From Pieris napi (Eukaryota; Arthropoda; Insecta; Lepidoptera; Pieridae), in the NCBI RefSeq assembly GCF_905475465.1, contig NC_062243.1, positions 12,920,267 to 12,984,266 of the forward strand: a DNA stretch of 64,000 bases. The letters are read 5' to 3'. Below are positions 56,721 to 64,000 of this stretch, one piece after another (position 1 is the stretch's first letter; each line of letters opens with the position of its first letter). The translations under genes were made by a program, and so were the position numbers. Below the pieces are notes generated by a model. That model was not told the DNA's origin and searched no databases. It was given only the letters and a program-made list of their open reading frames with translations.

Positions 56721-58000
56721 AATAACGGCAGACACTAATGTCGCGAGATGAATACTTAATGGACGGATCATCGCCGGATCTTGAGGATTATGAGTGAAGA
56801 CGGTTGACTCGAGATATGTATCACCTATTGCAGCAGATACAATTAACACATTGCTACATTCAGTTAAGTATTCGTACGGATATAATCGCAAAAACGTTTT
56901 ATAAAGCTTCATTAAAATTAATGAATCATATTTTCGTTTTCAGTTTTACATTAAAAGCAAAATTATGTATAATATCTTTTCACAGAATTTTAGTAACATG
57001 ATCATAATTATAATAACACGCTGTTACAAATTAAAATAATTTTACGAGCGGCATTTTAATAATACGGAGTATGACGGGTATAACGCGTAATAATTTAAGA
57101 TCCCGAAAAGGATTGGATCCATTATAATTCTCAAGGAACGGGCGAAAACATTTTCCCAAAATCAAAAGTTGGTTCAAATTTCAATTACTTATTCGTTCGA
57201 TGCGTGTGCTGCATGCGAGGGTTCGTAGGAAATGAAATAACACTTAAATGTGATTTATGGTTGAAAATATTGTTATAATATGAATAAGTCATTGTTTTCT
57301 TAACTAACTCGCGGCTCTACGGAAACGTGGAGCGTTTAAATTAAATCTCTTTGATCAATGGCTGGTGTGCCTGCGACAAATAATTCTAATTGTTTGCTCT
57401 CCTCACATATTAGTGGATACCTATTAATAAAGATATATTCTATTCCTAAATATTTGTGCGATAAAACCTTAAAAGTGTTCTTTTACCTATACGCTTAAAA
57501 AATTATAAGTACCTTTAAATTATATATATAATCTCCTCCACGACTTTTATGTTTCTTTTTGTTTACTTCGTTACACTTGTTAACGAATATAGAGCTAACA
57601 AATCATCAGAACCAGATGTAGTAATAAAAAATATTTCTGAATTACAAATGACTCCAAATCAGTCCAAAACAACGTGCCTCCAAAAGAGCCTTTGTACAAA
57701 AACAGTACAAGAAAGTTGGGCGTTCCAGCGACGTCCTTTCTTGAATTTATAACAGCCGAAAACAAGAAAACAAAAGTGGAGTCGCGCCAAAGGTACATTA
57801 TCTTAACAAAGTACAGCAATTAGGTACACGTTCCACATCTGACTACAATAATTTAAATATGATAAAACAAACGACGCCGAGACGAAGAATAAGGCGGGTT
57901 CTCTTAACTTATTTATAAATTCTTCCTGTATTCCTAAGACGCCAAGGGATCAACCCTTCCCCGTATAATGCAATAAAAGGGGCACTCATATAAGTATCAC
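56721..58000. other. Intronic AT-rich sequence
   Basis: No exon or known repeat. Overlapping short frames on both strands at 57549-57819 have no domain. Confidence 0.35.
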
Positions 58001-58009
58001 CGCTTTACG

Positions 58010-58560
58010 TGCACCATGATAAGGGCTAATCCTTTTCGCTTGTGAGCGACCTTTAAATGTACTTTTGTAGGATCAGCGACAGTAGACAAAGTGACATGCG
58101 GGCCGGTGGGCAGCTTTCGTCTGTTTAAAATGAACCTTGGAGTAAAATGAAATATGTAGTATGGATGTGCTACTAATCATACTAAAAATTCAAATGAAGA
58201 GTCCATATTAGAACTTAATTGCATTGCAGCAATTAAGCCAAAATACCTGATAAGATCACAGAAACCGGCCGAACGCACCATTTCCATTAATTACTTAAAT
58301 GAAATTCATGCGAGACCCACGCACTATTTACATTCAAAAACCCGACCCGCATCGTAACCCTTGCCAAAGTTGCAGTCCCTAAGACGCTAACTCCTAAGAA
58401 GAGGTTCTTTGATAGCGCGCCTCGGTGGCTTTGAATAAAGGCCACGGGGCCGATGGAGTTTTGATCTGCAATTTTATTGCTTTGAGATGGCTCTCCGATC
58501 CGCGTCTTCGAGATTGTGGTGTATCGATCGGGCTCTAAGTAAATTATGTCATTTGCCGAT
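58010..58560. other. Unique non-coding blocks, possible enhancers
   Basis: Two GC-richer stretches (58010-58140 and 58250-58560) with no coding frame and no match to the window's repeats. In a long intron of a developmental gene such blocks are often enhancers. There is no direct evidence. Confidence 0.3.
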
Positions 58561-59019
58561 TACTACGAAAGTTATGAACTTGTCATTTATAATATTTATG
58601 GACTCCACATTATGATATCTTTGTATAGATATCGTTCAGAGAAATATTAGGGCTAAGCATGTAGTATTAACAATTATCATTTCTTGAACATAAGTAAACC
58701 CTTAACAGCAGTGAAAAGCTAGTGTTTACATATACATATATAAAACGGATGTTTAAGGACGAAAGTCATTTATTAATTATAATGAACCTTGTGTGGGAGG
58801 GGAAGAAGTCAGCTGAAGAAAGGGTGGCCATATTTTAAGATGTCGCCGTCATCTGGCCAGGAATGTGTGGTTTGGGTCCGGCCTTAATTATTTATTACTA
58901 GCGACAACAACCGTCTTCACTTGTGTTTACATTAAGGGTAACATTCAAGCAGACTCCCGTACGCCAAAAATGTATTAGATTTTGAATTAACTCACACTAA
59001 GTTTGTAAGTATAAGAATA

Positions 59020-59240
59020 CTAGCTGTGCCCTCGGTTTCTCTCGCGTTGGTTTGAGACCCGTGCACATAGTAAACGCGAGCTCGGTATGTGACCATTATT
59101 TTGTTGCTGTGTTGTTTTAAACTGTTTTTTGTGATGAATAAAGAATGACATTTTTAAGCATATGATAAATATCATGATCATAATATAATTACCATAAAAC
59201 AAGTTATACTGAGCCAGTCCTAAATGAAAGGCGCGGATTA
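59020..59240 (-). mobile_element. Helitron-like element, minus strand
   Basis: The minus strand ends GAGGGCACAGCTAG (59033-59020) followed by T, a Helitron 3' end, with a GC-rich stem region just before it. The other end is not defined. The 74-codon minus-strand frame inside it is not a gene. Confidence 0.5.
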
Positions 59241-59489
59241 ACATTTGTTATTTGTTGGTTTTAAGAGGAACAAATTTGTCAAACGTAAATTTTATTTGTT
59301 CATCTGCCTAGCGTACAGAAACTCTGGAATGGAAACATAATTTTTTTTCTCGTTTTCGCAACATCTTTCACGCTTCGTTGCAATAGGTTTTAGTTTCTGT
59401 GATAAGCAATTAAATAAACGTATAAATAAACTATTTAGTTTCAACTATTAGCATTGTATGAGGTAAGCAAACTCAATATTTTTTTATGT

Positions 59490-59640
59490 AATAGGAAACG
59501 GGCTGGAGGCTCATCGGATGTTAAGTGAAACTGCCCATGGACACTCATATTGCTAGATGTCTCGAAAGTGCGTTGCCAGCCTTTTAAAATTGGTACGCTC
59601 TTTTCTTAAAAACCCTAAAGTGAATTGTTCAATGTGATAT
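59490..59640 (+). repeat. Interspersed repeat, plus copy
   Basis: GGATGTTAAGTGAAACTGCC then CATGGACACTCATATTGC and AAAATTGGTACGCTCTTTTC. It covers both halves of the family whose other copies are at 20830 and 39300. Confidence 0.65.
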
Positions 59641-60199
59641 CACAAAAGCAAGAAATTATTTTGTGATTAGTACACGAGTTCTTTAGTTACTACTTAGTCA
59701 ATATTTATTATAAAGTGGATGAAGCGAGGGAGGTTATATCAGGACCGTAGCAAGTGGACGTCCGTAGTTCCTGCCTATCCCTTCGATAAAAAGGCGTAGT
59801 AATATAAATAAATAATTAAACGATTTAATGATCTATATAAATAATTAAAAGCTACATATAAAAACTTAGTTGTATTAAGCTTTATTAAAATTAGTTTTTT
59901 ACTCTTTACTTACATGAATAGTATCAAATAACAAAGATCCCTCCGAACTGCAGGTAACACGATCAAAGAGAAGTTCGGCGTAATCGACGTAAGACGAACT
60001 TGCGAACAGTCGTTTGAGAACTGATATTTCAAAGTCACGGGTCAATTTACGAAAGTTCCCACTATTTATTGCTTAGCGTTTGATGGACAAAATTATCCAC
60101 GCAATTATTTTAAAATAATTCTATTGAATGGAGTAGTTGTAAAAAATACTTATTACAAATTAAAAGAAGCCCTCTTAATTAATTATTCTGCAATAGCAG

Positions 60200-60491
60200 A
60201 GAGCAGTGTTGGCCTAGTGGCTTCTACGTACGACTCTCATCCCTGAGGTAGTTGGTTCGATCTCCGGCTGTGCACCAATCGACTTTCTTTCTATGTGCGC
60301 ATTTATCATTCGCTGAAACGGTGAAGGAAAACATCGTGAGGAAACCGGCTTGCCTTTGACCCAAAAAGTCGACGGCGTGTGTCAGGCACAGGAGTCTGGT
60401 CACCTATTTGCCTATTAGATTGACAAATATAATGAAACAGATACAGACATCCGAGGCTCAGACCTAAAAAGGTTGTAGTGCCACTGATTTA
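60200..60491 (+). mobile_element. tRNA-derived SINE
   Basis: Head GTTGGCCTAGTGGCTTC with GGTTCGATCTCCGG, and the same body and tail start as the copy at 45358-45664. The two differ at scattered bases. Confidence 0.85.
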
Positions 60492-62747
60492 TATTCTGCA
60501 ATACAATTTGGAGGGAATATAGTAGTAAAGAAGAAGTCGGTTAAGTATCTATGATTTATTTCAAAAGTGTACAATGTTTATTATTTCTCCAGTTAAACCC
60601 TTAGTTATACTATTAGACTGTGTTCTTTGTGAAATTCTAACATAAATACTTAATTAAATGTGACTTGATATTCTGTTTTATAAAATGACTTGTCTAGTTA
60701 AAAAAAATCTTAAATAATATAGAAAAGAACTATTGTTTAATGTTAAAAAAAATTATTCACATTTCCAAACTAAACATCACTGTCGTCACAAGTAGCCATG
60801 TGAAGCGTCACTTGTACCCTGTTAAATATTCAGAGATCGGGACGGGGTTATTTCAAGTTAGCGAGGTCGAAAAAGACCCGGTCTAGGGTTGTCTAAAGAT
60901 TTACAAAAAATTAACATTTACAGAGAATATGCATTATAACTAATCACTAACTGGTTTGTAATTTTTTCATTTTCAAACAACACAACAATAGCAGACGGTC
61001 ATTCAACCAAGATAAGTGTAATATAATAAGACATATTGAGGATACTGACAGCTGAACTGAGATATCGGCAACCCTGAATAGTAAGTAGAGGCTAACCCGC
61101 GAGCGCTCATGCGACTCTAATTTCCGATTTGTCGACCTAAAGGGTTGACTGATTAGCATCTGTCTTGTCAGAGCGCGTAGAATCTTTGTTGTTGACGTAA
61201 TTGACATCTATTTGACGTACTCCGTAATTTTCCTTCCATTTGTTTAGTAAATTGAGACATCAAATGGTAATTCTAGAATGAGTCTTGTCGTACATACCGT
61301 AATATTAAGCGTAATAGTATTCATATTATATCTTATAACTGGTTTGAAATGGATGTCTTCAAGAAATATTATAATAAAGCCACTTTACTATTAAGAATAA
61401 AATGTACATATGGGATATTAGTTTTGTTATTATATAGTAAGTATAGGTTAGTTATCGTAATTTTGTTTAGTGTCATGCAGTATGGACTATGGGCCTCTTT
61501 CGGTAGAGGCCTCCTCCTAAACCTTCCATTTGGATCTATTTATTGCTTCTTTCATCAATTTCTCCCCAGATTTTTATTTTGTCATCGAAGGCTTTTGAGG
61601 TCTTCTCACGCTTCTGGTCCCTTCCAACCAGATCACAGCAAGAACTAAGGTCACAGACGCACTAATCCACGCCTTATAACTGAAATGGTGAACCACCGAT
61701 ATAAATAAATATACTTCACATCAATTGACCACGACAAGTGTCGAATGACACCAATGGAAATAACTTATATAAATGAATATAATAATAATTAAAAAAAACA
61801 TAAATATGAAATTAAAACAAATTTAAAAAGTTTTGTCCATGTGGCAGTGTAACTTTAACGCTGGAAATTAATTATTAATTAAACTATTTTATTCCTGTCA
61901 CTTTTACAATACACGAAACAAGATCTTTGAGCAGTATGTAGCCTCTTCGCCAACAATCTACAGTAAACGTTCAATACTTCCTTTGTGTTTAGATATACTT
62001 CGATCAATAATTCAGTATTGTCATGTTGACAGGTCTAAAAGACCCCCTGCTTTGTCGTATTATGGTGGTAATGACACGTGTAATCCCCGCACGGCTGGCC
62101 TGTGACACCTCATGAATGTCTCATTTATCAAATCCACGGTTTTTCCTGATATACTTTTATTTCTTGTACAAGATAAATAACATTAGAAATGAGAATTAGT
62201 AACACTAGCGCCTATTGTAAGGCTTTGTCTTTTCTGTACAGCTTTGGGAGCTTAAATATAAATAGTAGAAACAATAATATCCCAGTTGGTCCGTATTATT
62301 TGACCATAAATCACATTTCCTATTCGTTCTAATTTTGTTCCTTCTGGAGAGCTTTTTAGATATACAACGTTCAACAAAAGTACTGGCTGGACAAATGAAG
62401 GTTCGAAATTTAAATTGTCCGGTGCAAGGCTGCTGGCGACGTATCGGCTGTCACATTATCGCTCCCCGACGCTGGTGGTGTTATTATCAAACTTTTTGAA
62501 GGATGAAGCTTACTAGATGTGGAGGCGGCTATTTAATGCATTTTGATGTTGAACTGACAAAACAAATTGGTAAAATAACGGAAACCAGAAATCTAGGATA
62601 GTGTGGACTCTTTTTGCCAGACTATTTATTTAAGGAATTAATAACAGTCTTCTGTTTTTCAAACTAAATTGGCTTCACGAGATTACAACGAAAAAGAGCC
62701 AAGGAGATGTTAACAACGTAATATGTACGTGAATAAATAATAATTTA
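60492..62747. other. Non-coding region
   Basis: AT-rich. A minus-strand stretch near 61470-61540 (GAGGCCCATAGTCCATACTG) vaguely resembles an RTE LINE end. Nothing else is recognised. Confidence 0.35.
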
Positions 62748-62904
62748 GAGCAGATTTGGCCTAGTGGCTTAAGCGTGGGACCTTCGTAAATCGTGACATG
62801 CGTCAGACACGGACACAGAGGGCTTATCACCTACCTATGTATCCAATAAAAATTATCGAAGAAACAGATGCAATCTGAGGCCAAAACCCATTTATTTATT
62901 TACC
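62748..62904 (+). mobile_element. tRNA-derived SINE, internally deleted
   Basis: Head GATTTGGCCTAGTGGCTTAA, but the B box is missing. The later body (GACATGCGTCAGACACGG, CTTATCACCTACCTATG, CAATCTGAGGCC) and the TTTA tail are present. Confidence 0.7.
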
Positions 62905-62934
62905 TTAATTGCAGTAATACAGTACAATTAAAAT

Positions 62935-62990
62935 TATTAAACAAGGGCAACTGGCGGCCTTATTGCTTTCGAGCGATCTCTTCCAGGCAT
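62935..62990 (-). repeat. LINE tail repeat, minus copy
   Basis: The minus strand reads CCTGGAAGAGATCGCTCGAA then AAGGCCGCCAGTTG, the same family as 33745-33855. Confidence 0.65.
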
Positions 62991-64000
62991 TATTAATATA
63001 AATAATAACTTACACAGCCTTCTTTGTTATAAATTAACAACTACTTTTTTATAACTTTCTCCGTTGTTATGTCTACCATTTTCCCGAGCATAACTCCACT
63101 TACAGTATGTTTTTTAACTTCAAAAACCCTTCTATAATAGCATATATTTGCCGTCTGCTTGAAGCGTCTCTAAAAATCAGACTCACAATAAAATTCACGT
63201 CACCATCTCCATACTTATGCAGCCTCGGTCACTTTTGTCTGTCCAAGAGGCGCATATGGTAATTCCTTATTCCAATAGGAAGCAGTGGCGGTCAGTCGCA
63301 ATAATCCATCACGGCCGGTTATTTGTTTGTCCCAACCACGACATGTTTTACCATTTTACGTATTCCTTACAGGCTTTGATAAATATTTGTTTCGTGTCAC
63401 TTCGGACATGTTCGGGAATTGAATATCCGGACGTCAAGATTGGCGTGTTTGCATTTTGAATAATTTTGATACTTTGAAATGGATGTTGTTTACTAATTTT
63501 GTGAACATGTTACCACGAAATGTACATCAAATTCTAAAGTTGTCTTATTTCGACGAAATATAATATGATGATGGTCATATTTTTAACATACGCAAATGTT
63601 ATATTCTACATCTATACAAATATATCTCATATTCTAAATCGTATCTCAGTTGTTGTGTAAATCTCTGTTTTGACATATAATAATGAAATATTAATCGTGA
63701 GTTTTGCATAATATATCGTTGAATAGTAAAGCCAGTTAAGAAGCGGTGTAAAAACGGGAAGCCTCAAGGGCCTGTATGCCATTACAGTAGACTAAGGACG
63801 GCATGCATACAGAATCGACCCTTATCAGTTATGCATAATGTTGGTTCCCGAAGGTGAGCAAAATATTGCATTCGCGCTTGTGGGTTGTATACAGGGTGTT
63901 ATATTATTAAGCAAAGTAATAGAAGAGAAGAGAAGTTGAGAATTGTACTAGAAAAATAATAGATGATAACATTTTTCATGTTACAGTGTAAAGCAAAAAA
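62991..64000. other. Right edge, non-coding
   Basis: No exon or repeat recognised. The next NK2-like exon would be further right. Confidence 0.35.

Overview
The window is insect nuclear DNA, almost certainly from a moth or butterfly. It is AT-rich, its genes have introns with GT/AG borders, and its repeats are those I associate with Lepidoptera: a mag-like Ty3/Gypsy element with 81-bp LTRs, CR1-group, RTE and R1 LINEs, tRNA-derived SINEs, and Helitrons ending in CTAG.

Three host genes are supported. (1) A WD40-repeat gene on the minus strand (746-11442) runs off the left edge. It has at least five downstream exons with consistent phases and two related first exons. An intact mag-like retrotransposon (1941-6306, 5-bp target duplication, identical LTRs), a SINE and an R1 LINE relic lie in its introns. 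(2) armadillo/beta-catenin is complete on the plus strand: 14 coding exons, 12504-18700, 786 aa. It starts about 1 kb from the WD40 gene, head to head. A 48-codon ORF lies between them. The arm 3'UTR contains a perfect 53-bp palindrome. (3) A single exon at 49210-49314 starts with a motif that looks like the TN/eh1 motif of NK2-class homeobox genes (vnd/Nkx2.2 type). A GC-rich candidate promoter lies about 6 kb upstream. The rest of the gene would be beyond the right edge.

Between arm and the NK2-like exon, 19.8-30.3 kb is a transposon block: a hAT-like MITE with an 8-bp target duplication, a CR1-like LINE broken by one stop codon, a full-length CR1-group LINE with both ORFs open, and a 5'-truncated LINE. 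From 30.3 kb onward the sequence is mostly non-coding, with scattered SINE, Helitron and LINE relics and several unique, GC-richer blocks. This is the layout expected around a developmental transcription-factor gene.

Functionally, arm is the adherens-junction and Wg/Wnt effector protein. The NK2-like gene would be a neural patterning repressor. No biochemical pathway links the three genes. No CRISPR array, operon or genuine tRNA/rRNA gene was seen. Splice sites were read by eye and the identifications come from family knowledge, not from a search.
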